Assembly: GCF_035222485.1 (NCBI RefSeq)
Contig: NW_026946671.1
Location: 310,001 to 374,000, forward strand
Length of the DNA: 64,000 bases
Direction: 5' to 3'
Source: Podospora pseudoanserina
Lineage: Eukaryota > Ascomycota > Sordariomycetes > Sordariales > Podosporaceae
Below, piece by piece: positions 10,882 through 22,914 of the stretch. Made by a program: the position numbers and the translations under genes. The notes under the pieces were generated by a model that did no database searches, was not told the origin of the DNA, and saw only the letters and a list, made by a program, of their open reading frames with translations. Within the stretch, counting starts at the first letter, position 1; every line of letters starts with the position of its first letter.

Positions 10882-13266
10882 TCACCTCTTCTTCCTCAAC
10901 TCCCCCTTCGGCGGCAAAACCCTCACCACCCCCTGCCCCACGCTCTCCCAGACACTCCCCCCCACCCTCCCGGGCAACCTCCTCCCCCTCAACCTCTGAT
11001 CGACGAGCCACATCCCCACCACAAACTCCTCCCGTCCCAACGCCCCCTTCCCCCCCCGATCAACCAACCCCCATATCTCGGCCAGCTCCTCCCTCGGCAG
11101 CCGACTCCTGTCCCAAATATCCCTCACCACAACATTAACAACCAAATCTGCCTCCTTCGTCCCAGCCTGTGCCCTCCCTTCCTCATCATCATCCTCCCCA
11201 CCGGTAAACCCCCACCCCGGCCTCATAAACAACCCCTTATTGCTCGCCCAAACAGCCTCATACCTCCTCCTCTGCCTTGCCGTAACCTCATCCCTCCACC
11301 TCGATCTCGACCCCTCATGGTGAGCGTGGTTCCTCCGGCCGGGTATGTGATGACCGAGCACCTTTCCCTTCCGGTGGGCGTGCCTGTGCATTTTCCTTCT
11401 GGCGTCTTCGTCATCTGACAGAGACGTGGGGGGTTGCCGGAGGGTGGTGAGCATTCCCGTCCGTTTTGGGGAGCGACTTCCCGATTTGGAATTGCCACTG
11501 CGATGAGGCGTCAAAGAGTCGACTGTTCTTTGCGGAAGGGAAGCGTTGTGGGATTTATCGTTGTGATGGTGGTGGGGGTTATGGCGTCTGGAAGGAGGAG
11601 GGATGGGGGGTGGTGCTAATGGAGAGGGGGTTAGTCGGGAAGAAGCCAAGTTGCTGGCTACGATGGCGTTGGTGAGGGAGTCGAGGCCGAGGTTGGGGGT
11701 TGATAGCCTTGGTGCTGAAGGTCGGCGTGGTGGTGGGGAGGAGGCTGGGCGGCGACGGGATTTGGGTGGTTTGGGTGCTTGTTTTGATTGTTGTTGTTGT
11801 TGTTGTTGTTGCTCTTGGGGCTTGTTGTCTTGTTCTTGAGGGGTAGGTTCCTCAACTTCTTCCGGCTCTGGTTGCTGAGCTGAGGATGCTGACACGAAGC
11901 TGTCATCAGAAGACATTGAGCACTCAGACACCCGACGCATGACTGGCGCTGCCGGGACTGGCCTCTGCTCAACCACATTGGCAGTTTGCTTCTCTTCAGG
12001 CCTGGCTTCCTCCATACTGGCCGACCGGATAGCAGTAACCTCAACAGTAGGTGTTTTCGTATTCTTGTCACTGGTCTTCCTAGCAGGTGGTAGTGCCGGG
12101 GGTTCCAGTTTTGCCGTCTTAGCAACCCTTCTTGGTTGAGGAGAGACAACTTGTGTAGAAACAGCAGGCGAAGAAAATTTCGAAGGAGGCGTGCCAGGAC
12201 GCTTTATCTCATGATGCTCAAGCTTTGACTCACCCTCAGCTTTAGGCTTCTCAGTAGACTCGGGCGTCTTTTTAGGCTTAGGCTTCGGTTTTGGTTTAAG
12301 CTTTGTCTTGGTCTGTTGTTCGTCCAGCACTTCCTGTGTCTGCTTTTCACCGGCCGGCCCAGGGCTCCTACCCCTCGGTGACAGCGAGGGTGATACCTTT
12401 TGCTGACTAGGTGTGGGCGCGTCCCTCTTCTTAACAGGGTCAACATCCTCCCCGCCCTTGCTTTCAAACAACGACACCAAAGACGTCGTCGGCATTATCG
12501 ACTCGGTATCCAGCGCATCCACCGACTTCGGACCTAAACTCGGCGCCATAGACAACACGCTCGCAGCTCCGGTGCTATGTCCCCTGCTCCTACCCGGGCG
12601 GGCCTGGGTAACACCATTGTTGTTTGCCTTTTGGTTCGTGTTCGGAATCGGAGAAGTAGACCTGCTGGCGGCGAGCGTGGCAGCTATAAACGAGGCAGAC
12701 GATTGCTTCCCGCCATCCCCAGCATTACTCCTGCCCGGCCCCGGTGGTGACAACAACGGCGTGCTGCTGGTACCCGGGCTGATCCCCCCCCCACTGCCCG
12801 CATGTAGATACTGAGCCACTCTCTGAGCCACCAGCCCATCATCATCCTTTTCAATGTTATCCTCCCTAACCCCCTGATTACTCCAACTAACCCCCGTCTC
12901 CTGCCTCCCAATCTCTAGTTTCCCAGAAGCACTGTGCGCCACCGAACTCGCCCGCGATCGTGTCTGTGAAACAGAGGCATCTCTCGCGGCATGATTCGCC
13001 GCAAGGAAAGCCCCGTTCCCGGCCCCGGCCCCGGTTGTTCTCGTCCTCGTAGTATTGTTCTGCGTCGTGTTTCGATTCGGGGATATCGACGTCTGTTTCG
13101 TCTCAGCAGCGTTCTTATTATTCGTAGCGGCGGCAGCCTTTTGGGCGTTGAAAGCAAGAGTTGCGCCCTTCAAGGCGGCCGAGAGAGCAGCCGCATTATT
13201 GCTGTTGTTGGTACCGCTTTTTGTAGGGAGACCGCCGCCTTGATTTCGAGTCGGTGAGGTCGACAT
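10882..13266 (-). CDS. irs4: Irs4/Tax4-like protein with C-terminal EH domain
   Basis: This is a single exon of 794 residues. The first 650 or so residues are low-complexity, rich in Ser, Pro, Lys and Gln, with a short polyglutamine stretch encoded by the CAA tract near 11,790-11,812 and a lysine/proline run (KPKPKPKPKK). The C-terminal part from about residue 660 begins RRYEAVWASNKG and continues with DIWDRSRLP, LAEIWGLVD and LGREEFVVGMWLVDQRL. This is the pattern of the EH domain that ends the Irs4/Tax4 family. In yeast, Irs4 and Tax4 bind the phosphoinositide phosphatase Inp51 and affect PI(4,5)P2, cell-wall integrity and rDNA silencing. The same role here is inferred from homology. An insertion of charged residues (GGEDDDEEGRAQ) sits inside the EH domain. 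Confidence 0.85.
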   Translation of the reverse strand: MSTSPTRNQGGGLPTKSGTNNSNNAAALSAALKGATLAFNAQKAAAATNNKNAAETKQTSISPNRNTTQNNTTRTRTTGAGAGNGAFLAANHAARDASVSQTRSRASSVAHSASGKLEIGRQETGVSWSNQGVREDNIEKDDDGLVAQRVAQYLHAGSGGGISPGTSSTPLLSPPGPGRSNAGDGGKQSSASFIAATLAASRSTSPIPNTNQKANNNGVTQARPGRSRGHSTGAASVLSMAPSLGPKSVDALDTESIMPTTSLVSLFESKGGEDVDPVKKRDAPTPSQQKVSPSLSPRGRSPGPAGEKQTQEVLDEQQTKTKLKPKPKPKPKKTPESTEKPKAEGESKLEHHEIKRPGTPPSKFSSPAVSTQVVSPQPRRVAKTAKLEPPALPPARKTSDKNTKTPTVEVTAIRSASMEEARPEEKQTANVVEQRPVPAAPVMRRVSECSMSSDDSFVSASSAQQPEPEEVEEPTPQEQDNKPQEQQQQQQQQSKQAPKPPKSRRRPASSPPPRRPSAPRLSTPNLGLDSLTNAIVASNLASSRLTPSPLAPPPIPPPSRRHNPHHHHNDKSHNASLPQRTVDSLTPHRSGNSKSGSRSPKRTGMLTTLRQPPTSLSDDEDARRKMHRHAHRKGKVLGHHIPGRRNHAHHEGSRSRWRDEVTARQRRRYEAVWASNKGLFMRPGWGFTGGEDDDEEGRAQAGTKEADLVVNVVVRDIWDRSRLPREELAEIWGLVDRGGKGALGREEFVVGMWLVDQRLRGRRLPGRVGGSVWESVGQGVVRVLPPKGELRKKR

Positions 13267-14336
13267 TTAGGATGTCTCTTAAATCTCGATAGGCCCGTGG
13301 AATGGTAAAGCTTCGCCCCCCCTCCCCCTCCGGTTAAGGACCGGATAATGTTTCAGTCTTACAGCGCGCGGCGGGACAAAGCCGGTGTACCTATCCTTCT
13401 TAGCTGCCAGCCCGGGGCATCGAATCAGTTCAAGGGAAATGTAATGGATGTCAATGTCGTAGTGAGGTGTGTTTTGTACGAGGGAAAGGATTAGGAACAG
13501 GCAGACAGCAGCTCCCAAAGGAACATTCGCATCAATGGGTTGAGGTGCGGCTGATGACGAATGTAAATATGTTTCATGGGGTAACGAAACAGCAAGCACA
13601 GGGCCACCCTTTCGCGCTGTCAGGGACCTGCTGAAAGCGCGCCAGAGACCCCGGGAGCTGAAGCCAAGAGCTGCTCGTCTTCTGTAAGGCTCCAACGAGC
13701 TAACTGATGCCCCGCTAAAGAGGCGCGTTCCAGAAGTTTAGGCCCGCTAGGGTGACCGATGTAACTGTCGCTGACAGCAAGGCTGAAATGTTGAAGATGG
13801 CAAAAACGGTGGAACTGATGGCCGTAAATCCAAGGTTGTCACGACAGCACATAATCTGACTGATATAGACATATATATATTGCAAAGTTAAGAATGCCAG
13901 ACTTAATGCACCAAAGGATAAAGATATATCACGATCAGCCTCTAGTATTCAGGGCATATCGAAACGATAATAACTCCCCCTTATACAAACGCCAGCCATT
14001 TACAAATAGGTATCCATCCATCTTACCACCGAACTCCCATCCAACATATTCGGTGTTCCCATTCCCTTACTCCCAGCCATCAATCCCATCTCGTGTTCTT
14101 TCCAATTGCTGGACCCAAACCATCAAAAAATACATATAACAATATACATGAACCCCCCTTCTGATACAAAGTTTTGACCCGCACCAAGCTGAAAAAGCCA
14201 AAGAAGCAAAAACCGAAGAAACCCATCAGACAGGAACCAAACCCATCCGACAGTAAAAAAGTAGTTCATAAAACAAGTACCCCTCGAAATGAAACCCAAC
14301 CCTTCCCTTTTGCCCAAATCCAGCCCTCTCGCTCAC
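13267..14336. other. Intergenic region between two minus-strand genes
   Basis: No coding sequence is supported here. It should hold the promoter of the Irs4-like gene and the 3' end of the Ase1-like gene. The part from 13,850 to 14,330 is A/T-richer than its surroundings, as expected of a 3' flank. Confidence 0.55.
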
Positions 14337-16910
14337 TCAAAAAGCATCCTCATCAGTCCACTCACTCCCCCCACTCAAAATCCTATTTCCATCCTCATCC
14401 ACAACAACATTCCCAGCACGTTGCTGCGACGACGGCGGCGGAATCCCCCCACCACTCCTCAACTTCTGCACCCCCCTAATAGTCCCAAACCCCACCGCCT
14501 GCTGCGCCGCCCTAACCTTGGCATAATACGCCTCGGACACATCCACCTCCGGCTCGCTCGTATCATCATACGTCTCCCAGTTCTCCGACCCCGACACCCC
14601 GCTAACAATAGTCGACGTGTCCGACACCTGCCTCTGCTGTGCTGCTGCCGACTGTGAATACTGCAGCGGACTCCTCGACGGCGGCTCATAGCTCTGCCTC
14701 GTCGACGACGACGACGAATCATACTCTCTCTCCCTTGTCGAGTTCTGCCTCGATGGCGGGTTATACTCCCTCGTCGGCGGCCTGCTGCTGTCGTCCGTGT
14801 GATTCGTCTGTCTCGAAGTGGTGGTGTATTCCCTGCTGCTCGGCCTGCTATCGCTGCTGTTCTGGGAAGAATACCTGTCCCTCTCGTCATAAACATCCTC
14901 GGGCTGGACTTGCCTCACAATGCTGACACTCGACCCCAGCTTCATCGAACTCCTGAAAGATGGCATCGTCGTCGGTGCCTCCATTTTCAGCTCGGGAGCC
15001 GGCATCAAATCCCTCATTTTCGGCGGTGGCGCTCTCATGACAAGCCTCAGACTTCCAGTCGCACTACTAACCGAATCCGATGCTCGAGGTCGCTCCGGGG
15101 AGTTGTTTCCGTTCCTAAGGTTTGAGAGCGGCGGTCGGGGGTGGCTAACCGTGCTTCCGCGGATCGGACTGCCCTTGCTGATGACTGTATTAGCTGTGAC
15201 TGTTGCCGCCCTGGCCAGAGTTGGTTTGGTGGTGGTGGTGGTGGTGCTCGCCGTGGTGGGGGTTTTGTTTCCGTTCCGCTGCGGGTTCGGTTTGTTCAGG
15301 CTGCCTACGCTTTTGGCGCGGGAGAGGGTGCTGTTTGACCTGGAGGTGCCCGGGGTCACAGCGGTGGGCGCTGCCGAGGCGTTGGCTGGTGTCTTCGACC
15401 TGGGGCCGGGGGTCGGTTTGGGGGGATCTTCGAGTTCGATGACATCCAGGTAGCGCTCTCCGTGTACAAGGAATGGTCGGCCGTAGTCGTCTTCCCACTT
15501 CTCAAGGCCTTTGCGGAGCTCGGCGATGACCTTGGGGAGGTCCTTGGCGATGCGCTTTCTCATCTTCTCTTCGCGCAGTAGCTTGCCTGGGTCGCGTCTC
15601 TCGCCTTTCTGTCCGCGCATCATTAGTCTGGAAGAATCCTGGGCTGAAGCGGCAAGCTCGTCTCTTTCTTGAATGAGGGACTTGTGCTTGTCAACGAGAG
15701 CCAGAGTAGGAGCTCGTTGCTCTTTGAGGACCTCGAGCCGAACGATTTCGCGTTCGTGGGCCTCAAGAAGAGCATCGCTGTAGACATCGGAGAAGGCTGG
15801 CGTGAACTCGAGCATCTCCTCCTCAGAAAGATACAGGGTGTCCCAAAGTTCCTGAAGCTTCAGACGAGCATCCTCGACAAAGATGTGAAGGTTTTGCCTC
15901 TTCAGCTCATTGAGGCGCGCAAGTTCCTCCTCGAACTCGTTAATCTGCCGGATTCCGCAGCCGCGGTTGCTGTTGAGGAACGCCTTACGGTCCGCCTCAT
16001 CAACCTCGAGCCTCTCCCAAAGACCCTCAACAGTATCTTTGAGGTCTCTAAGACGTCTTTCGCGGTTCTCCTTCTCTTTCAAAAGCTTGTCCCTCTTGGC
16101 CTTCAGACGAGCAAGATCCTCCTGGTGAAGACCAAGCTGCTCGGGGGCATCGCGATAAAACTTCACTATCGCATTATCTGTTTGCGCTTGGGGGGTTCCC
16201 AGTTCAGCCCAGAGCTGGATGATATTCTCACCCAAGCCCTTGACAGTTTCCACGCGGTGCATGTACTCCTCATACACACGAGTAAACTCAGCATCCAACT
16301 TGTCCACATACTTGGGTGACAAGTCAAACGTTGGAGGAATTAATTGATCTGGCGCGGTGGGCGGCAGCTCAATCTTGACAAATGATGGTTCAAGATGTGA
16401 CGAGTAAGACTCGAGCGCTTGAACAAGTGCTGTCACATCATTAGCTGCAGTCACACACGTGGCATGGTGTTGTGAGGCACTTACTCTTGACCTGCTCGAA
16501 TCGCTCTCTATGCAGCCGACTGACTTGATTTTGCTTTTTTTCGAGAACTTTGAGACACCTTGTGAGTGGATAAGTGATTTTCATGTCCTCGTCCTCATAG
16601 CGGCGCGATGTGCTGTCGTCTAGGGAAGCCTCCATTTGCCGAATGGTGGTCATCATTTTTTGCGCTTGCTCAATCATCCCCTTCTTTTCAGATGTGACAA
16701 GTCGCACTTGATTGTTGAGTGCCTCGGAAAGCGCAGAGAAGAGCTGATGTGATTTGGTCAGTGAACATCTGCGATCGGGCCGCAATTGAATGCGCATACC
16801 TCTGCCTCTCGCGACTCGCGCTCATGGCTGGAGACTCCAATCTCGTCAAACAGGCCATGCAGCTGGCCAATTATTGTATTGACCTGCTGGGCCAGATAGC
16901 TGGTGTCCAT
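14337..16910 (-). CDS. ase1: Ase1/PRC1/MAP65 microtubule-bundling protein
   Basis: This homodimeric protein crosslinks antiparallel microtubules of the spindle midzone. I read three exons on the minus strand: 16,910-16,800, 16,743-16,485 and 16,444-14,337, about 825 residues in all. The first exon starts MDTSYLAQQVNTII and ends exactly at a codon before GTATGC. The second ends with a GTAAGT donor, and the frame resumes as NDVTALVQAL. Long heptad-rich stretches and the conserved GCGIRQINEFEEEL, WDTLYLSEEE and PFLVHGERYL segments are MAP65 hallmarks. The last 350 or so residues are basic and serine-rich, the usual microtubule-binding and regulatory tail. A KEN tripeptide at residues 248-250 (16,065-16,073) is a candidate APC/C degron. 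Gene models that start inside exon 3 would miss the first 124 residues. Confidence 0.92.
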
Positions 16911-19900
16911 CGTGGGGGGGAGGTGAGGTTGTCGTCAGGATGCGCAGTGGGTTGTAGATCGGATGCCTGATGAAGCGACTCCAGTGGAGATGATTGCTAG
17001 GGGCAGTCGGTAATGCTGCTGTGTTGTGGTAACGAGTGTACAGATGATGTCGGTCGTGGCGGGGTGTGCCATCCAGCGCAATGCAGAGCAGAATGACGTG
17101 CAGCGGCAGCAGTTGGCCTGGGGTGTCGTGGCCTTGCAGCTGTTTACAAAAGTCGCTATTGTACCTGGTGGGAATGGTAGTGGCAGCGTCGGCGCATCGC
17201 AAAAAAGTGAAGATGTCGAGATGAAAAGAGACGGGATTGATCGTGTGGAGTTTTGCGGCGAGGCCGGTCGATCAGCTCTTGTCGCTCACAGGTCGCGGGG
17301 AAAGCGTCGTCAGAAAGAAAAGAGGAGAACAAAATGAAAGTCGAGCGAGACAGGAAACGGCAAAGTGCGAAATGCTGCGTCTTGTTTCCAGGAATCGCCT
17401 GCAGAAAGCGCTGCACCTCGTAATCCTGGTTCGCGCTCCCGCCCGTTGTCAGGGCAACGTCTGCCTATATCCCTGTGTTTGGTTGGGTGGAGTTTCAGCC
17501 GTTCAGGAGGCCCCGCCTGAACTTCCCTGTTCCTGACGACCATTCGCATCTCTACCCCGCTCCCAAGGCGCATCGAGTCTTGATTTCGCCCATTTAGCGG
17601 GACGTCTATGAGCAAATCCGGGGGATCTGAACATGGGAACAGCTTCTAGAGATGCTTGTTGGCTTTCCAGATCCAACATTTCCTTGAATCAGTTAAACAA
17701 GATGGCTGGGGGTTAGTGGGGTTTAACATCTCTCTTAAGCGCCCTAAGGGGGGCTGTCAGCAATGCACACAGCTTCCAACTGCAGCTTTCTCAGCTTATT
17801 ACTATTCCCGGCAAGTCCTCGGTCAAACCACTCGATATGCACCTCGTTCCGAGAGCATTCAAAGGGAGCGAGCGATAAGCACAGCCTTTCGCCAGATTTT
17901 GACACCATCGTGCGAGCGGCAATGGGTAAGCCGTTGTTGCTCTGCCCCCGAGATGTAAGGGCGTGTCAAGGTAAAGAGATCACAATCACCGGACGAGACA
18001 GACGCCCTTCCTCTTCCCCTTGCATCCTCAACTGTGGATATCCGCCGTTTAGACCCGCAACATCTCGGCCGGTTACTTGAGGGACGCATATGATCTCGAA
18101 ATACGAGTTCCTGGACAAGCGGACACGACCAACCTGGAGAACAACCGGAGCCTCAAAGAGTCATTCTGCTTAACACCAATAGCATTAATCTCGGTTTCTA
18201 GTCACTTCCGGCCATTGTCACACCGTCCGGAGACGGCAGCCGGAGGAGATGATTTCCGTGTGTCTCCCGTTGCCAGAGCATCGGTTCGTGAGGTGGACAA
18301 GATGAGAGGTCGCAATGGAAGTCTTCTGGATGCGATGCGTTCAGGGTCAGCGGCCGCATCAGATTCCGTCGACGCAAGCTCGCTGCTATTGGGGCTGCTG
18401 AAGCGGTGGGAGTTGGCTAAATTGTTCGACACAAACTGGCCGGTATGGTCCAGAGCAACGTCGTTTCTGGGACGAACGAACCTCCGCGGCATCAATCGCA
18501 CAGACCACATCGCCGTTGCTTGGGATGGGATGGAGGCATATATGCCCGTACCTGTAATATAGGGGTCGCCTTTCAACCTCAGATGCAGTTCTCGGCGCCT
18601 CCTCAAGACTCGGAAGCTGTGCAACCTAGACTCTCCAACGCATGAGATGGATGACTGTTGACGTCCCGAGTCCTTCTTTTTCTCTGGATGCGACCCCTTG
18701 CCGGCAGTTCTCCCCCGCACAGGAGATCTGGGTCAATGCCATGCGGTCTGTGCGTTGACGTCCTCCTCCCTTTGGACCCTTTATCGTTTGCACCCGTCCC
18801 TTCATGAGGTGAGAAGGCACGATCTTGAGAAACTCCGTAGCCAAACAAAGAAGCTGCTAAAAAACAGCCAAAGGTAAGGAAGGCAGTCGCGAGCCAACCA
18901 GATCAGGCGTCTCCCCCCCACCATCACTCCTTCCTCTGCCCCTGGAAGCCACTCTCAAGCCTCGTTGCCTCTTGCCATATCTGGATGCTTTAACATAGTA
19001 AAGAGATCTCATTGGCCAGACCGAAAATATCCTGACATAGCCATCGAGCCGCAATTCTGGCGAGTTTGAGAAAGAGCCTTCCTCTATCTAACTTTGACTG
19101 TTATCCGCCATCCTCATGGTCCAGAACCCAGACAGGTCCTGGCAACTGCCGACTTCCCCAGATTCTGTGCCGATCATTGTTACTTCTCTCGCCAGAGTGC
19201 TCTTGTGGTCTTCCTGCTTCGCATGACAGCCCGGTCCCTGTTGAGAGTCCTTCGACTGAACTTCTACCGCTGTTTGATCAGCCACCGCCGCAATCAGACG
19301 ACGTAATGTCACCCCATATTCAGACGATCTGGAAGAGTAGATTGTCTTCTCTGTTCTTTCTTCTCCTGTCAACCTTGTGCTCGATGGTTTCTCTGGATCC
19401 TACACTCGGGGTTTTCTCCGTCAGGGTGAGGACCGGTCTTGGCCATGTTTATCCGAGCCGCTGGTGTGGTCGGGAAGACTCCCTATCCTACAGTCAAAGG
19501 CTCAGGGTGAGTGGTGAATGGTTTGTCTATATTTTATCTACCGAGAAATAAATCGGTGACTACGGCACCACGTGTGCACTTCAACACTGGATGTTGACTT
19601 CGGGAACTATGAGACCCTCGACCGTTGATCTCATATCTCTTTTCTTGTCATGCTACCACTGAGCGGCCATGTCCGATATTGCCACCCAGCTCGAAACAGA
19701 TGGGTTCAGCCCGTGACTTTTAACTATGCCGGCCGTTAGCCGGTACCTTCACCAGTTCACCTTTGCCTGGCGAGATCTACTGCAGAGTCCATCTTGATAC
19801 ACCAGACAATTTATCCGGCCGGGAACTTGCATGTGAGTCGCACCAAGAGACGAGACGAGACACACTCTCAGATCGACGTACAGCATCTCTTTTTCCTCTC

Positions 19901-20218
19901 CAGTCCACTATCCGGCCTCTACCAAAGCCAGAGCCATTCGAGAGAAGCTGGACACGGCACAGTGTTGCCCGGAAGAAGGCCATGATGTGTTTCCTTGACG
20001 TCGTCGACATCCCGTCTCTGCTCAGACTAGGGAAAGTCGATGGCTTATATCTGGGGGAGTATCCCGTCCTGTTTTGATATCTCGAGTTACTATTCTTTTG
20101 AGTATTCCGCAGTGTCTCTCTTTTGGCAGTCTTCTTTTCACTCTCCTAATGGAGATTCAAGCCACATTTTATATCCCATTGATTGTAATGAGATAGCACC
20201 TCCACCTTGCTTTGCGTC
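16911..20218. other. Gene-free stretch upstream of the Ase1-like and SAT4-like genes
   Basis: This should hold the divergent promoters of the Ase1-like gene (minus) and the SAT4-like gene (plus). Open frames of 160-170 codons overlap on both strands at 18,077-18,720 but show no recognisable domain and mirror each other, which is typical of chance frames in GC-balanced DNA. I see no RNA gene or repeat of note. Confidence 0.5.
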
Positions 20219-21831
20219 ATGGACGCCTCTTCACTTCTTGCCCTGCCGACTTCGCCGGCACCATCTTCACTACAGATCTTTGCGCTCTTTATCAACTTTT
20301 TCTTTCCGGTGTTGGCTTTTATAGTGGTTTCCGTCAGGGTGGCGGGCAGGGTGGCCAGCAGCCAGTTTTCCATGGATGATTGGCTGGTCTGCATTGCCAT
20401 GCTGATGTCGGTCGCAGAGACGGTCATCAGCTTCTTTTGTACATGTCCCCTTGCTATTTTCCTGCTATGGCAACAACCACTAACTGACTCTTTTTCTGTC
20501 CAGTCATCAAAACAAACTTCATTGGCATCCCCATCAGCCAAGTCCCATCCCACGACCCTACTCAGGGTCTTATCTGGGCTTATGCCGTGCAGATATTGTA
20601 CAACCCCATTCTCGCCCTCGTCAAGTCATCTGCGCTTATTTTCCTGTCTCGATTGTTCGGTCAAAAAGACGGCGTCAGACGGTTTCTGCTCTGGCTCAAC
20701 ATTGCCAACATCTCCCAGATGGTGGCTGTCTTTTTTGCTATCACGTTTCAATGCCTACCCATCGCCTTTAATTGGGATCTCACTACTAGGGGTGGTAGGT
20801 GTGTTGACCGCCGGGTGCTATACACTTGCACGGCCGTGATCAACATCGCCACCGACCTCCTGATCTTGGGGACGCCGATTTGGATATTTGCCAAGCTGAA
20901 GATACCGAGACGGACAAAGATGGCGTTGTTGTTTGTTTTTTTGTTGGGGTTTTTGTATGTGACCTCCCTCTTCTCACTTGGTTATCTTGTGTGCTGACCT
21001 GGGTTGTGGTGAAAAAGAGTAACCATCACCTCCGTCGTCCGCCTCGTCTTGCTGGTTCAGGGATTATTCAACCTTACTGCGCTGTCTGATCCGACGTCGA
21101 ACGTCGGGTTTGTCACCTCTGCCATTGAGACGAACCTGGCGCTTATTACCGCTTCTGCCCCGGCGTTGAGGCCTATATTTCGGAGGAGGGAGAGGGGTGG
21201 GTGGTTAGGTCGATCCACCATCGCCCCTGCGACAACCAATGGAGCTCCTGATTTGGAATCAGGGCAGAAATCGGTTGGTTGGGACAAGGCTAATAGATCG
21301 TCCTCCCCTGCGAGGAGTGTCAGGGCTAAGTTTGGACGTGGCGGGAGTAAGTTGTCTCGAGGAGGGAGGGCGAGAAGAGGGGGGAGAGGAGGGAAATTAC
21401 GGCCTATCATCACCAGGGTCATCACGACGACCGAACAGCAGCAGGAGCTCCGAAGTTCGAGTCCGAGGGAGAGCGAGGAGCAGACGATGACGAGGAATGG
21501 GATTATGAGGGTTAGTGATGTGCAGAGGGAGATTGAGGAGATTGCTATTGGGTTGGCGAGGACTACGACAATGACGAGTAGGGGGTCGATGGAGGAGGAG
21601 AGGGGGAGGACAAGGGAGAGGGTGGTGGTTTATAGTGAGAGTATTTATCCGGAGTATGTTCCTGATTTATTACCTGGTGATGGTGGGGGGGGAAAGTTGG
21701 ATTTGAGGGTGAGGGATGAGGAGAGGAGGTATGATGAGGGGAGGGTGTCGAGGAGGTATGGGGTTGTTACGCCTAGGGCTGGGGTGACGCCTACGGGGAG
21801 GGGTTGGGAGGGGAGTGGGCGGCCTTTTTAG
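20219..21831 (+). CDS. SAT4/PTH11-like rhodopsin-type integral membrane protein
   Basis: I read three exons: 20,219-20,438, 20,504-20,954 and 21,018-21,831, about 494 residues. The start MDASSLLAL leads into helix 1 and the family hallmark MDDWLVCIAM just before helix 2. Exon 2 carries the conserved loop PISQVPSHDPTQGLIWAYA, then YNPILALVKSSALIFLSRLF. Later come ILGTPIWIFAKLKIP and, across intron 2, GFLVTITSVVRLVLL. Both introns are short (65 and 63 bp) with CTGAC branch sites. About seven membrane segments are followed by a charged, probably cytoplasmic tail of some 200 residues. Members of this large fungal family (fungal rhodopsin domain, PF20684) include receptor-like PTH11 relatives and many of unknown ligand. 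A signalling role is possible but not shown by the sequence. Confidence 0.85.
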
Positions 21832-22874
21832 GGGGGGTGTTGAGCGCCTCTGTTTTCTTCTGTTTTGGGTGGTTTGCTTTGGATATGGTGTTTTGGTGTT
21901 TGGGAAGGGTTGGGGCTGGGTTTGTCATTTTGGACTATGGTTCTGGGAGGGGTTTATGGCTGGGGAAAATGGCTTGTGTCTGTTAAATACCACTTTCATT
22001 TGTTCATTTATCCGAGGTAGTGTGTAAATAGCTTTCTGGGTACTGTAGTTTGTGTACTCTACATCTTATTATCATAAACTTCCTAGGACTGACTAGTCAC
22101 ACCATGACAACTTTGCGCAGAAATTAGTCTTGACACAATACTTTTAAACAATTGAAGGTCAAATTGGTCTCTAGGACGATACTTCGAAACACGAGGAAAG
22201 TTGTTTCACGGGTGAATTTTCTAGAAAGACCCTTTCATTGTGCCGTCCGTGCTTTATGCAAAAGCTGATGGTTTATGCCTCCCGCTTCGGGTAGGGGAAT
22301 AAGGGTCTGACATGTTCGGCGATGAAACGTGGGAGTTTCCTGTGCCCGTTCACCCATCCGCTTTCAGGGGTTGCTACTGGTATTTGGAATAGAGGATGGT
22401 GAGTAGTTTTCATGTGGGTGGAAACGTTGGTAGAGTTGAGGTTTGATATTGTTCTGCTGCTGTTCTAGGTAGTTGCGGTCTTGGTTTCACAAACTAGCTA
22501 TCTGGAGTATTTACCTTGCCTTTGTTTCCAAAATCAAGTTTGGTGTTTAAGTCTTATTATACAGCCAAATGTGTTTATAGGGGCCGCAAGTAATTTGGAT
22601 GAAGAGCATTGAAAGCAATGGCATGTGTAAAGTTTTGGGTGGTGTTGATATATGGGCTAAGACTGTTCGAGAAGCAAGTGGTCTAGCAGTCGTTGGGTTC
22701 TGATTCTTTGGAGAACTTGCAAAAAATGTTAATTTGGGTAAGCAGGCACCTTTGTTCTTTTGTGATTGTCAAGGTCAGAATCGATCTAGTGTATGCAGTG
22801 AGCTTTCTTTCTCGCTCACACTTGAGGGGTGACTGTGGCCGGTCATGGCTTCAAGACAGCCCTGTGGTGGTGAA

Positions 22875-22914
22875 GATATTTTCTCCGAGTTTGAGATATT
22901 TTCCCCGAGTTTGA
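22875..22914. repeat. 20-bp tandem duplication, two copies
   Basis: The two units at 22,875-22,894 and 22,895-22,914 differ at one position (T versus C). No function is apparent. Confidence 0.85.

Noticed and set aside
15669-16319. 216-codon plus-strand frame
   Set aside because: Lies antisense to exon 3 of the Ase1-like gene. Its leucine-rich look is the mirror of coiled-coil codons.
18077-18720. Overlapping 161- and 172-codon frames on opposite strands
   Set aside because: Neither has a domain, and no splice sites extend them convincingly.
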